From CAIKZJ01 sp964626015 (lineage in GTDB: Bacteria > Bacteroidota > Ignavibacteria > Tepidaquicellales > Tepidaquicellaceae): a stretch of DNA of 64,000 nt. Numbering within the stretch: position 1 is the stretch's first letter; every line of letters begins with the position of its first letter. The translations under genes were made by a program, and so were the position numbers. Below the pieces are notes generated by a model. That model saw only the letters and a program-made list of their open reading frames with translations, made no database searches and was not told where the DNA came from. Below, piece after piece: positions 35,837 to 45,553 of the stretch. The stretch lies in NCBI GenBank assembly GCA_964626015.1, contig CAZVCC010000007.1, forward strand, positions 34,167 through 98,166. The letters are read 5' to 3'.

Positions 35837-37216
35837 TTATTTTGTTAAAACCATTTTATTTGTCTGAGCCGATTTATTATTAATCTTTAAACGATAGAAA
35901 TAAACACCTGAGGAATAATTGCTTCCATCGAAGCCGTATTCGTAAGTGCCGGAGTTAATCTTCTTATTATCAATGATGGTTTTAATTTTTCTGCCCTTCA
36001 TATCGAATACTTCGAGTGAAATATTTGATGTTAGCTTTAAAGCAAACTTAATTGTCGTAAATGGATTAAAAGGATTAGGATAGTTTTGGTATAACAAATA
36101 ATTATCAGGGATAATCGAATGTTCATTGTTATTAATAGAGGTTACAATGAATGCAGTGTCACCGCCTAATGTAGTATGTATGCCGCTTGTATATCTATAT
36201 GCCCAACCTATATTTTTGTTAATAAATTGAATTGTCTTAAATAATGCAAAATTAAGAGATGTGTCAGGTATTTGATAGCGCCAATTATTGCCTCCGTTTG
36301 TAGAATTATATAAAACTCCTCTGAATTTATTTCCGAGAAATACATATCCTCCAACACCCCAAACAGTATCTCTATTTACAAAACTGAAAGCATCTATATA
36401 TGATAATCCTGGCGAAGGGACACTTGGAAGTGACATTGTTGTCCAGCTTAAGCCACCGTCTGTCGTTTTCTTAAAGTTCCCAAAGCATTTGTAGCCGTTT
36501 AAAGAGTCAAAAAAAACAATATTAGTAAAAGGACCTCCAGGTACAGTATTCCAATTTACTCCGCTATTTGTTGTTCTTAACAGCCAGGAATCGGGAGAAG
36601 TAGCACTTGTCTGAAACCCAAAATCTTTATTAAACATATAAATTCTGTTTGGGTTGCTCGCTCCGCCCGCCCACTGTAATTGCCAGCTTGTGCCGCCGTT
36701 TGTTGTGCGGAATACGCCACCTTCCAAAGAAAATCTATCGACAAACCAAATTGTATCTTCATTCAAAGCATACATATCGTTAACGATTATTAATTGCGGG
36801 ATAAAAAGATTTGTCCATGTTAATCCCTGATTCGTAGTTTTATATATTACTGCATTCGTTTGAATCTGACCGCAAACGTATCCGGTCTGATTATTAATAA
36901 ATTGTATTCTTGTGTAATTCCCTTTCTCTGTTTTTGACCTTAACCAGTTATATCCGCCATTAGTTGTCTTTAGTATATAAGCTGTGTCTAAAGGTTGAGT
37001 GTCATTTGACATAACGGCAAACCCGGTAAGACTATCAAGAAATTTCATATCCGCTATTGTCACATTAGGCAAAGCAGGCATTTCCTGATAGCTCCAGTTT
37101 CCTGTGAACTTATCCTGAAAACCCGTAGAAACAAATACTAAAAAAGTAACGATAGATATTATTACTTTTACGGCTTTAGATTTATAACTATTCATATTTG
37201 TATGTTGTTTTTTCAT
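35837..37216 (-). CDS. Secreted YCF48/BNR-type protein with T9SS sorting domain, copy A
   Basis: This 459-residue protein has an N-terminal hydrophobic export signal after a 15-residue basic start. Propeller-type repeats follow, each with a TTNGGxNW turn and a strand such as GYVCGQIQ. From about residue 375 comes the sorting domain: YQNYPNPFNPFTTIKF, LEVFDMKGRKIK, GTYEYGFDGSNYSSGVYFYRL, KMVLTK. It is nearly identical over its first 240 residues to the next gene upstream, including a 359-bp stretch with no base difference, and then diverges. The substrate or ligand is unknown. Confidence 0.85.
   Translation of the reverse strand: MKKQHTNMNSYKSKAVKVIISIVTFLVFVSTGFQDKFTGNWSYQEMPALPNVTIADMKFLDSLTGFAVMSNDTQPLDTAYILKTTNGGYNWLRSKTEKGNYTRIQFINNQTGYVCGQIQTNAVIYKTTNQGLTWTNLFIPQLIIVNDMYALNEDTIWFVDRFSLEGGVFRTTNGGTSWQLQWAGGASNPNRIYMFNKDFGFQTSATSPDSWLLRTTNSGVNWNTVPGGPFTNIVFFDSLNGYKCFGNFKKTTDGGLSWTTMSLPSVPSPGLSYIDAFSFVNRDTVWGVGGYVFLGNKFRGVLYNSTNGGNNWRYQIPDTSLNFALFKTIQFINKNIGWAYRYTSGIHTTLGGDTAFIVTSINNNEHSIIPDNYLLYQNYPNPFNPFTTIKFALKLTSNISLEVFDMKGRKIKTIIDNKKINSGTYEYGFDGSNYSSGVYFYRLKINNKSAQTNKMVLTK
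36588..36946. repeat. 359-bp perfect direct repeat, copy 1
   Basis: These 359 bases are identical, base for base by my comparison, to 37981-38339 in the neighbouring paralogous gene. Mismatches appear immediately outside both ends, giving the sharp borders expected of a gene-conversion tract or very recent duplication. Confidence 0.9.
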
Positions 37217-37241
37217 GTAATATAATAATATTTAATTCTTT

Positions 37242-38594
37242 TTATTTCACGATTAACATTTTCTTTGTTATTGACGATTTGTTATTTACTGTTAATCTAT
37301 AAAAGTATATACCTGTAGATTGATTACTGCCGTCGAATCCGTATTCGTAAGTACCGGAGTTTATTCTCTTATTTTCTATAATTGATTTCACTTTCCCACC
37401 TCGTATATCAAACACATCAAGAGATACAACCGATGATTTCTTCAAACCGAATTTAATAGTTGTAAATGGATTAAACGGGTTAGGATGATTCTGGGATAAA
37501 GCATAATCGTTCGGTGATAATGTAATTTCGCTGTTATTAACTGCCGTAATATGAAAAGTTGTATCACCGCCGGTAATAGTATGAATGCCATTATTATGTC
37601 GATAAGCCCAGCCAATATTTTTGTTGATAAACTGAATGAATCTAAATCCAGGAATGTTGTAGGATGTATCCGGAATTTGATAGCGCCAAGTATTTCCGCC
37701 ATTTGTTGAGTTATATAAGATTCCCCTAAAATTAGAACCCATTAATACATAACCACCTACAGCCCATAATGTATCATTGTTAATAAAAGAAAATTTTACC
37801 GTATAGAACGGCTGAATCGGTAAACTTAGGATATTCCAACTTAATCCTCCGTCAGTTGTTTTCTTGATATCGTAAAATCCTTTATAGCCAATTAAAGTAT
37901 CAAAAAATATAATATCGGTAAAAGAACCTCCTGATACAGTATTCCAATTTACTCCGCTATTTGTTGTTCTTAATAGCCAAGAATCGGGAGAAGTAGCACT
38001 TGTCTGAAACCCAAAATCTTTATTAAACATATAAATTCTGTTTGGGTTGCTCGCTCCGCCCGCCCACTGTAATTGCCAGCTTGTGCCGCCGTTTGTTGTG
38101 CGGAATACGCCACCTTCCAAAGAAAATCTATCGACAAACCAAATTGTATCTTCATTCAAAGCATACATATCGTTAACGATTATTAATTGCGGGATAAAAA
38201 GATTTGTCCATGTTAATCCCTGATTCGTAGTTTTATATATTACTGCATTCGTTTGAATCTGACCGCAAACGTATCCGGTCTGATTATTAATAAATTGTAT
38301 TCTTGTGTAATTCCCTTTCTCTGTTTTTGACCTTAACCAATCATATCCTCCATTCGTGGTTTTTAATATATATGCCGTATCTAATGGTTGTGTACTATTG
38401 GATAATAAAGCAAAACCAGTAAGACTATCAAGGAATTTCATATCAGCTATTGTCACATTAGGCAAAGCAGGCATTTCCTGATAGCTCCAGTTTCCCGTGA
38501 ACTTGTCCTGAAAACCGGCTGAGGAAAAGAAAAGAATAAATATGAGCAATATCAGTCCATCAAGGATGCGGGAAAGAGTTTTATGAAGTATCAT
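37242..38594 (-). CDS. Secreted YCF48/BNR-type protein with T9SS sorting domain, copy B
   Basis: This 450-residue paralogue of the downstream gene (25 bp away) has an export signal (DGLILLIFILFFSSAG). The first half is almost the same as copy A. The second half and the sorting domain (SQNHPNPFNPFTT, LDVFDIRGGKVK, GTYEYGFDGSNQSTGIYFY, KMLIVK) have diverged by many substitutions. Codons 9-18 resemble the start of the next gene upstream (see findings). It is probably displayed on the cell surface. Confidence 0.85.
   Translation of the reverse strand: MILHKTLSRILDGLILLIFILFFSSAGFQDKFTGNWSYQEMPALPNVTIADMKFLDSLTGFALLSNSTQPLDTAYILKTTNGGYDWLRSKTEKGNYTRIQFINNQTGYVCGQIQTNAVIYKTTNQGLTWTNLFIPQLIIVNDMYALNEDTIWFVDRFSLEGGVFRTTNGGTSWQLQWAGGASNPNRIYMFNKDFGFQTSATSPDSWLLRTTNSGVNWNTVSGGSFTDIIFFDTLIGYKGFYDIKKTTDGGLSWNILSLPIQPFYTVKFSFINNDTLWAVGGYVLMGSNFRGILYNSTNGGNTWRYQIPDTSYNIPGFRFIQFINKNIGWAYRHNNGIHTITGGDTTFHITAVNNSEITLSPNDYALSQNHPNPFNPFTTIKFGLKKSSVVSLDVFDIRGGKVKSIIENKRINSGTYEYGFDGSNQSTGIYFYRLTVNNKSSITKKMLIVK
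37981..38339. repeat. 359-bp perfect direct repeat, copy 2
   Basis: Partner of 36588-36946, in the same orientation, 1393 bp apart. It covers the middle of the propeller domain. Confidence 0.9.
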
Positions 38595-38722
38595 AATTTA
38601 TAAACTAAATTAATCCTTATTCTTTTACAAATAAAATATACATTAACATTACTACAAAAAATATCTATAACAGGAAGCATATCCCTGATTTTAGCTTACA
38701 TATTCAGCAAATCAAAACTCCG

Positions 38723-41203
38723 CTATGGGGTTTGAGGTACGAGTTTCAGCAGCTTCCCCTCCCCGGGCAGAAAGAGTCCAGCGGAAATATACACGGCGGA
38801 ATTCCTGCTGAACATACTTATTACTGAATCGGTTACGGCATCTTTCAGCACCCAGTTTTCAAACCCCTGCAGTGCGGATGGATTAAATCTTATTTTTAGC
38901 AAACGCGTATCACCGTCATTATTTATTTCGGGATAGGCTCTTTTATTCAAGACAAGAAAATACCTGCTTTTATCGTCTGGCTGCGAAGCGGAAGGGTTGA
39001 AAAATCCTATTTCCCAGTTTCTTGATTCTGCCCTGTCGCAGTACGTGCAAGCCTCGTCGTCGGTGAAGTTGTTTGAAGAAGACCTGTAAATGCTCTTAAT
39101 GTCGGATATGTAAGAGTACGGCAAATTACATCCCGAACAAGCGTAATTGTACGTATTTACCGTTACTGTCCTGTCGTATTTTAGATGGAGATTCGTATCA
39201 CCCGTCGGATACAATACGTTTCCTATCTTCATCATCCTTTCGTTCAGTTCTTTCATGTACTGCCATTTTGGCTGACCGTAATAGTTCAGAAGTCTTCTTG
39301 CGGCATATTCGGGATTAGGAGTTGTAAGACCCCTGTTGAAATACGTGCCGTAATTATCAGAGCCCTGCGAGTTTGTATTGTAGGAAAATTGGAATATTTG
39401 CTTTGCACCGTAGCACATAGCAAGAAAATTATTAACAGAAATCTCCTCGTTTGTAGGTTCTCTCAGTCCCCAGCCCGGGTTATCACCCTTTAAGCCGCCT
39501 TCGTCGCTGTTTATCTGGACTATTGCTCCGAACGTTAAATTCCTGTTCTTTGCCGAATCGGATACAAACCTCATTAGTCTTGTTAGTTTATTTAAGTAAG
39601 TCATGTATCCTTTCCAAGAAGTGTTTGGTATCTCTCCGTAGTAGTCCGCGTAATTACTTTTAGAAAAATGTCTTTTTGCCCCAGATTGATTATCGGGCGA
39701 ATTGTCAAGGCTTAAGTTGTGAGGGTACAATGTGTACCAGTGCTGCGGAAAGAACTGTCCGATAACCTGATTTGATATCGCTCCCTGTCCGAAAAGCTCC
39801 TTGTAAGTTGTATGCCAGTTCACAGACCAGTCGTCGGGGTCGGCAGAGCTTCCTTTGTATCTTAATCCTCCATTACCGACAAATGCCACAGGGTCTGCAA
39901 TGAATGTTACAGAAGTACTTCCACCGCTATATAGTTTTACAAGTTTGTTAACTTCCGCAATGCATGGAATATTATTAAACCCGCATTCATCAACCCAGAA
40001 ATATGCAAGTCCGGGCATGTTTTTAAATGCGTTAACTTCATCATAAATAGCTCTGTGGAATTTCCATTTATTATTAGGATTATTTAATTCGTTCTCATAA
40101 GTATCAGTAAAAAGAAAATGTGCCCAGGAATCGTCAACCCTGACGTAATCAAGCCAGACATCGACCTTGCCAAGCCATTTTATCTGATAGTCAACCTTGC
40201 TTTCTATGTCGTTCCGGTTTCCTTTTCCGTTTGCCAGAAAATCAGCCCTGACTGAAAGGTCATTATATTGAGGCGGTAACCGATAAAACATTTCCAGATA
40301 GCGGCCGTCATAGGAATTATTTACAGTATCTAAAAAACAACTACCTTTAATTGCAAAAGAATCAATATATTGATTTGAAAAGTTTTTAACGTATATAACA
40401 ATTACAGTATCGTTCAAATGAGCCGCTGCATCTTCAGCTTTAATCCTTATTTTCGGTTTAATGTACCATCTGTGATTATAGTCAGACCGCTTTATATCTG
40501 AGAATAATCTTTCGTGCAGCCCGCTTGAGTTATTGCTGTTTACGACCGTATTATTCGTCTGCTCGCAGTTGTCAACCAAGCCTTTAACCATGAACCCCGG
40601 CTTATCTATACCGGCTCGGCACAGTTTGCTTGTTACGGTTTCACCCATCCAGTTATCTGTTATATCGTGCCCCGCATCATAATCTGAGTACGCATAGCCG
40701 TATGCGGGAAATTTTCCCTCCCATGTACCAACTCCCTCAGCCTGATAAGTCGAGCGCTGCCCGTATGCTGCCCTGAGTATTTTTTCCCGTTCGAGTATTA
40801 ATGAGTTTGCCCTCGACAAGTCGTGCCATTGATTTATAACCCCTTTTATAAATGGAGCGTAAGAGCCGGTTTCCTCAAAAAAACCTCCGTCTCTTTGTAA
40901 AGTGTTGTTCCAGTCGCCCGGAAAGAAATCGAAATGCCCGCAATAATTCTGCATGGCATTGTATGAAAGCCGGCTGTACCACTCTAAATGGTTTTGAGTT
41001 CTGAGGTTTTCCAGAAAATAAAAGTTCATCGGACCTACATAAAACCTGTCATGCATATTACTGCTTTGCGACACTGCCTCCGAGATAGAGAAAAACGAGA
41101 GCGACAGTATTATAAGAATTGCCGTAATGTAATTTATCTTATTCATAATCGGCCGCAGTATCAGCCGGTCAGGAATGCGTAATATCGTGTTCTTTGGTTT
41201 CAT
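38723..41203 (-). CDS. Large secreted protein, possible TIM-barrel glycoside hydrolase
   Basis: This 826-residue protein has a signal peptide that begins best at Met20 (nt 41146: INYITAILIILSLSFFSISEAVSQ); the 19 residues before it look like a repeat-derived extension. Features include LAYFWVDECGFNNIP, FGAIVQINSDEGG and NFLAMCYGAKQIFQFSY, which recall the beta-strand acidic and YGAKxIxxF motifs of some glycoside hydrolases. A beta-rich C-terminus (RYFLVLNKRAYP, GEGKLLKLVP) resembles their last sandwich domain. Two Cys pairs (CSGC, CTYC) are present near residue 690-730. No T9SS domain is seen. It is in a run of surface proteins on the same strand; the hydrolase call is tentative. Confidence 0.75.
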   Translation of the reverse strand: MKPKNTILRIPDRLILRPIMNKINYITAILIILSLSFFSISEAVSQSSNMHDRFYVGPMNFYFLENLRTQNHLEWYSRLSYNAMQNYCGHFDFFPGDWNNTLQRDGGFFEETGSYAPFIKGVINQWHDLSRANSLILEREKILRAAYGQRSTYQAEGVGTWEGKFPAYGYAYSDYDAGHDITDNWMGETVTSKLCRAGIDKPGFMVKGLVDNCEQTNNTVVNSNNSSGLHERLFSDIKRSDYNHRWYIKPKIRIKAEDAAAHLNDTVIVIYVKNFSNQYIDSFAIKGSCFLDTVNNSYDGRYLEMFYRLPPQYNDLSVRADFLANGKGNRNDIESKVDYQIKWLGKVDVWLDYVRVDDSWAHFLFTDTYENELNNPNNKWKFHRAIYDEVNAFKNMPGLAYFWVDECGFNNIPCIAEVNKLVKLYSGGSTSVTFIADPVAFVGNGGLRYKGSSADPDDWSVNWHTTYKELFGQGAISNQVIGQFFPQHWYTLYPHNLSLDNSPDNQSGAKRHFSKSNYADYYGEIPNTSWKGYMTYLNKLTRLMRFVSDSAKNRNLTFGAIVQINSDEGGLKGDNPGWGLREPTNEEISVNNFLAMCYGAKQIFQFSYNTNSQGSDNYGTYFNRGLTTPNPEYAARRLLNYYGQPKWQYMKELNERMMKIGNVLYPTGDTNLHLKYDRTVTVNTYNYACSGCNLPYSYISDIKSIYRSSSNNFTDDEACTYCDRAESRNWEIGFFNPSASQPDDKSRYFLVLNKRAYPEINNDGDTRLLKIRFNPSALQGFENWVLKDAVTDSVISMFSRNSAVYISAGLFLPGEGKLLKLVPQTP

Positions 41204-41215
41204 GATGTTATATTG

Positions 41216-42640
41216 TTATTTAATTAAAGCCATTCTTCTTGTTTGAACAATTTTATTATCCACATTTAACTGATAGAAATATATTCCGCTTGATAAACTA
41301 TTTCCATCAAAACTTATTTGATATGTTCCGGGTGAATGTTTTTCATTTACTAATGTCTGTATATTCCGACCGAGGATATCTATTACATCTATTCTTACCT
41401 CTGAACTTTTTAATATTTTGTAAATAATATTTGTTGATGCATTAAACGGGTTCGGATAATTCTGATATAATTCGAATTCATTCGGTACTTCTTTTTTAAT
41501 TTGATTTACTCCGACATATATTGTCGTATCGCCGCCGGATGAAGAAAAGATACCTCTATTAGTATATGTCGTATATGCCCAAACGTTATTCCTTATTACA
41601 AAAGCCTGATCATACCATACATTCCCATAACTTGTATCTGGTATCTGGTACCCCCAGTTTTCCCCCCAATTAGTTGTTTTGTAAATTATTCCTCTATAAA
41701 TAAATGTTATTGGAGATTGAATTCTAGCTCTTAAAGCATAAATCGTACCATTATCCAACGCATAAAAATTCCAAACCTCTTTGTTTGTAACATAGTTTCC
41801 CAAAACGTTTGGCAATGAATCTTTACTCCAATTTATTCCTCCATTACTTGTTCTATAGAAACCTTGCGATGCTCTATAACCATTTAAACTATCTTTAAAA
41901 TAAAGTTTTTGTGCACCACCTATAAAGGCTAAATTCCAGCTTAAACCTGCATCAGTTGTTTTATAAACATTTGTATTACCTGTTGCAAATCCGATACGAC
42001 TATTATAAAAATAAATATATATAGGATACGAATTCGCAGGAATTCCGCTGTCTCGTTTCTCCCAGTTTATTCCTCCGTTGGTCGTGCGGAAGAGACCGCC
42101 TGCAAATGGGTCTGAATCACCATACCAGATAGTATCTTCACCAAATAACTGCATATCATAAACTATTCTATCAAGTGGCCAGTTCCAAACGTTCCAATTT
42201 TCGCCTCCATTTGTTGTCTTTAATAAATAACTCCCACCTGCAAATCCTGTATTAGAATTCACGAATATTATTTTTCTTAATCTTCCTTCTTTTGCATAAT
42301 TAATTTGCCAGTTATTACCTCCATCAGTAGTCTTTAATATGTTTGCTGAGTCAGTTGAACTCTCCGGTGATGCCACTGCATAACCCGTAAGGGAATCCGT
42401 AAAATATAAATCCCTCACAAGTCGGTTTCCCATATTCGGCATTGTCTGCAATTGCCAACCCCCGCTCTGAGAGGAGAAAGAAGACTGATTATTCCCGTCT
42501 TGAATAAAGTCCTGATTCAAGTTCTGATTCCCATCAACGGGCAAATCATTTGACGTATTCGATGAAACTGAATGGAAATAAAACATCACCAACAATATCA
42601 CTATTGATGCTGAACCCGATACGTATATTAATTTTTTCAT
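41216..42640 (-). CDS. Secreted YCF48/BNR-type protein with T9SS sorting domain
   Basis: This 474-residue protein has a signal or anchor at 5-25, a Asn/Gln/Ser-rich spacer (30-60), then propeller repeats (LKTTDGGNNW, FRTTNGGINWEK, YRTSNGGINWSK). The sorting domain has LYQNYPNPFNASTNIIYKI, IDVIDILGRNIQTLV, GTYQISFDGNSLSSGIYFY and RRMALIK. It lies 12 bp downstream of nothing on its own strand except the 446-residue gene 21 bp upstream, so the two are probably co-transcribed. Confidence 0.85.
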   Translation of the reverse strand: MKKLIYVSGSASIVILLVMFYFHSVSSNTSNDLPVDGNQNLNQDFIQDGNNQSSFSSQSGGWQLQTMPNMGNRLVRDLYFTDSLTGYAVASPESSTDSANILKTTDGGNNWQINYAKEGRLRKIIFVNSNTGFAGGSYLLKTTNGGENWNVWNWPLDRIVYDMQLFGEDTIWYGDSDPFAGGLFRTTNGGINWEKRDSGIPANSYPIYIYFYNSRIGFATGNTNVYKTTDAGLSWNLAFIGGAQKLYFKDSLNGYRASQGFYRTSNGGINWSKDSLPNVLGNYVTNKEVWNFYALDNGTIYALRARIQSPITFIYRGIIYKTTNWGENWGYQIPDTSYGNVWYDQAFVIRNNVWAYTTYTNRGIFSSSGGDTTIYVGVNQIKKEVPNEFELYQNYPNPFNASTNIIYKILKSSEVRIDVIDILGRNIQTLVNEKHSPGTYQISFDGNSLSSGIYFYQLNVDNKIVQTRRMALIK

Positions 42641-42661
42641 TTATTGATAATAATGGTTCAT

Positions 42662-44002
42662 TTATTTAAGGTACACCATTTTTCTTGTTTGTGCAAATCT
42701 TGTTTTGTTTGAATACATATCGCGTGAATCTATAGTGTAAAAATAAACGCCGCTTGCGAGGTTCAGCTTGCCGAAGCCGTTTATCGTGAATTTATGAGTA
42801 CCTGCTCTCAGGGGCATTTCATAAAGCACACGGAACACTGTTTTGCCCGTCAGGTCGGTTATTTTCAGCGAAACATAGGAATCCTTTGGTACAGACAGTT
42901 CAATCGCTGTTGATGAATTGAACGGATTAGGGTAGTTCTGCATCAGTTCATACCCTGCTGCATTTTCCCCGTTATTTGGAATATACGTCGGCATTATAAT
43001 AGGTCCTCCGCCGTCGTTTGTGCGTATCCAGTCACTGAATCCTGTGTCTTTATTCACAAAATCAATTCCATAAAACCTTAATCTTCCTATGCTCGTATCA
43101 GGTTGTTGAAAATTCCAGTTCACGCCACCATTTGTTGAGATCCAAATTATACCCCTATACACATTCCCAAAATTCCTAAACGCTCCAACACCATATATTG
43201 TATCCTTGTTCAAATGTTTAAAATTTTGCAATGTTCTCATAGCAATATTAAAACCTGTCGGTAAAAAATGCTGAGTCCAGTTTAATCCTCCGTTAGTGGA
43301 TTTTCTGACATTATCGCCCGTTGCAGCCCAGCCCGTGTTTTCATCAATGAAATATATTTGCGATGCGGCGGCAATATTCATTATCTGAAACCAAGTATTG
43401 CCGCTGTTCGTTGTTTTGTACATATTAGGCGGGTCCTGTGACCAGCCGATATACTCTCCGTTTACTTTGTATTTCAGAAAGAAAACTTTTCCGCGTCCCG
43501 TTACTGTTGAATTAACTGTCCAGTTTATCCCTCCGTTTGTAGTCTTCCAGAGAAAGGGTTCTCCACCTATCGAACTGCCTACCCAGCCGGTATCTTTATT
43601 TACAAACGAAACACCGCCTATAAAATCAGCACCTGGTACATAAAAACTGTCCCATGTTATTCCTCTATTAAAAGTACGAAGTAGCATTCCGTAAGCACTT
43701 GAATTCATACCATTTGCGTAAATAGTGTTACTGTCAATTTGTTCAAAATTACCAACGTATTGCCCCGGTAAAATAATAGTCCAGTTATACCCACCGTTTG
43801 TTGTTCTAAGTGTTATTGCCGGATTCATAGAAATCAATCCAGTATTTGCGTTAAAAAATTTCAAATCATTCACCTGCCCGTTCACGGGCAGCGGCTGCGA
43901 AAACCACCCTGACTGGGAATAGGAAGGGACGGAAAAAAGGAGAAATAATATAGAGGATAATATTGTGACTCTTGAAATATAAAGGCGAAGAAAAATATTC
44001 AT
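42662..44002 (-). CDS. Secreted YCF48/BNR-type protein with T9SS sorting domain; first of the surface-protein run
   Basis: This 446-residue protein has a signal peptide ending VPSYSQ (residue 30). Repeats of the form RTTNGGYNWTI and KTTNGGINWTV give a propeller. The sorting domain is MQNYPNPFNSSTAIEL, VSLKITDLTGKTVF, GTHKFTINGFGKLNLASGVYFY, ending KMVYLK. It starts the minus-strand run 35837-44002 of five exported proteins. The 230-bp divergent gap to pgi should contain its promoter; no motif was identified there. Confidence 0.85.
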   Translation of the reverse strand: MNIFLRLYISRVTILSSILFLLFSVPSYSQSGWFSQPLPVNGQVNDLKFFNANTGLISMNPAITLRTTNGGYNWTIILPGQYVGNFEQIDSNTIYANGMNSSAYGMLLRTFNRGITWDSFYVPGADFIGGVSFVNKDTGWVGSSIGGEPFLWKTTNGGINWTVNSTVTGRGKVFFLKYKVNGEYIGWSQDPPNMYKTTNSGNTWFQIMNIAAASQIYFIDENTGWAATGDNVRKSTNGGLNWTQHFLPTGFNIAMRTLQNFKHLNKDTIYGVGAFRNFGNVYRGIIWISTNGGVNWNFQQPDTSIGRLRFYGIDFVNKDTGFSDWIRTNDGGGPIIMPTYIPNNGENAAGYELMQNYPNPFNSSTAIELSVPKDSYVSLKITDLTGKTVFRVLYEMPLRAGTHKFTINGFGKLNLASGVYFYTIDSRDMYSNKTRFAQTRKMVYLK

Positions 44003-44232
44003 AAGATTATATATTTATTTTTAAATTAAATAAAATATATTTTTACTGTTACGTATGAATATTTACTTATTTTTTATGATTATTAAAATCCAAATAATCA
44101 GAGGGGATTACGGGCAAATAATTCAACGGCAAACAATGTTTTATGTATGAACAGCTGATAAATTCTAACTATTTGAATTACAAAAGTATAAAAATATTGC
44201 TATAATATTGTTACAAACAACAGGAGTATATC

Positions 44233-45552
44233 ATGAAATCTATTTCAGTCAACAACCTTTATATTAACGCAGAAAACACTTTACCGTTTGTAACGGAGAG
44301 CGAGATTAATGCATTAAAGAAAGAAACGGAAAGATGCTACAAAGAGCTGGTAAATCTTTCCGGAAAAGGGAATGATTTTCTGGGCTGGCTTGACCTGCCT
44401 TCCGATATGGAAAAGGGGGAGCTTAAGGCAATTGAAGAAGCGGCGCACTATTTACGGAGGAAGTCCGATGTGATAGTCGTTACGGGCATTGGCGGCTCCT
44501 ATCTTGGTGCACGTGCGGTAATAGAGGCGCTTCAGCACAGCTTTAAGTATATGCTTAAGAAGAAAGAAAGTCTGCCGCACGTAGTATTTGCGGGACAGAA
44601 TATGGGCGAAGACTATCTTTCGGATTTACTGGAAGTTCTTGAAGACAAGAAGTTTTCGGTTATAGTAATTTCGAAATCGGGCACGACGACAGAGCCGGCG
44701 ATAGCTTTCAGACTGCTGAAAAATCTTGCGGAGAAGAAGTTCGGCAAAGAAGTAGCGGCAAACAGGATTGCGGCTATAACGGATAAATCACGGGGCGCAC
44801 TGAAGAAGCTTGCGGACAAAGAAGGATATAAGACGTTTGTAATACCCGATGATGTAGGCGGAAGGTATTCAGTGCTTTCGGCGGTTGGGCTTCTGCCAAT
44901 AGCATGCAGAGGTTTCAACGTTAAAGACCTGATAAAGGGCGCAGAGGATATGGAGACCATTTTAAAAGGCAAAGAGAAGTTTGAGGAGAACCCTGCGATG
45001 CTTTATGCCGCATTAAGAAACCTGCTTTACAGGAAAGGCAAGACGACGGAAATACTTACGAGCTTTTCGCCGCAGCTTTATTATTTTATCGAATGGTGGA
45101 AACAGCTTTACGGCGAGAGCGAAGGCAAGGACGGGAAAGGGATTTTCCCCGCGGGGACGATATTCTCGACAGACCTGCATTCTATGGGGCAGTTTATACA
45201 GGACGGAACGAGGAACATATTTGAAACGAACATATGGGTGAAGAAGTCAGGCAAGAAGCTTCTTATACCAAAAGACGAAATGAACCTTGACGAGCTGAAT
45301 TACATAGCCGGAAAGAATATAAATTTTGTGAATGAAAAGGCGATGCTCGGGACGATGCAAGCCCATAAAGACGGAGGCGTGCCCTCTATAACAATAGAGA
45401 TACCCGCACTGAACGAAAAGGTACTCGGCGGGCTGATTTACTTCTTTGAATTTGCGTGTGCGGTGAGCGGTTACATGCTCGGGGTGAATCCTTTTGACCA
45501 GCCGGGAGTAGAAGCATACAAAAAGAACATGTTTAAATTACTTGGTAAATAA
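44233..45552 (+). CDS. pgi: Glucose-6-phosphate isomerase
   Basis: This 439-residue cytoplasmic enzyme interconverts glucose-6-phosphate and fructose-6-phosphate. The short bacterial form is indicated by length and by VTGIGGSYLGARA, the phosphate loop SKSGTTTEPA, GGRYSVLSAVGLLP, YGESEGKDGKGIFP and HSMGQFIQDG. A clear CAGGAG lies 8-13 bp before the ATG. The HEAT/cyclophilin gene begins 1 bp after its stop codon. Confidence 0.97.
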   Translation: MKSISVNNLYINAENTLPFVTESEINALKKETERCYKELVNLSGKGNDFLGWLDLPSDMEKGELKAIEEAAHYLRRKSDVIVVTGIGGSYLGARAVIEALQHSFKYMLKKKESLPHVVFAGQNMGEDYLSDLLEVLEDKKFSVIVISKSGTTTEPAIAFRLLKNLAEKKFGKEVAANRIAAITDKSRGALKKLADKEGYKTFVIPDDVGGRYSVLSAVGLLPIACRGFNVKDLIKGAEDMETILKGKEKFEENPAMLYAALRNLLYRKGKTTEILTSFSPQLYYFIEWWKQLYGESEGKDGKGIFPAGTIFSTDLHSMGQFIQDGTRNIFETNIWVKKSGKKLLIPKDEMNLDELNYIAGKNINFVNEKAMLGTMQAHKDGGVPSITIEIPALNEKVLGGLIYFFEFACAVSGYMLGVNPFDQPGVEAYKKNMFKLLGK

Positions 45553-45553
45553 A

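Noticed and set aside
35668..35883. 71-codon plus-strand ORF after the repeat block
   Set aside because: It starts inside the last CACAGAG-type repeat and ends overlapping the C-terminal codons of a solid minus-strand gene; it has no recognisable domain.
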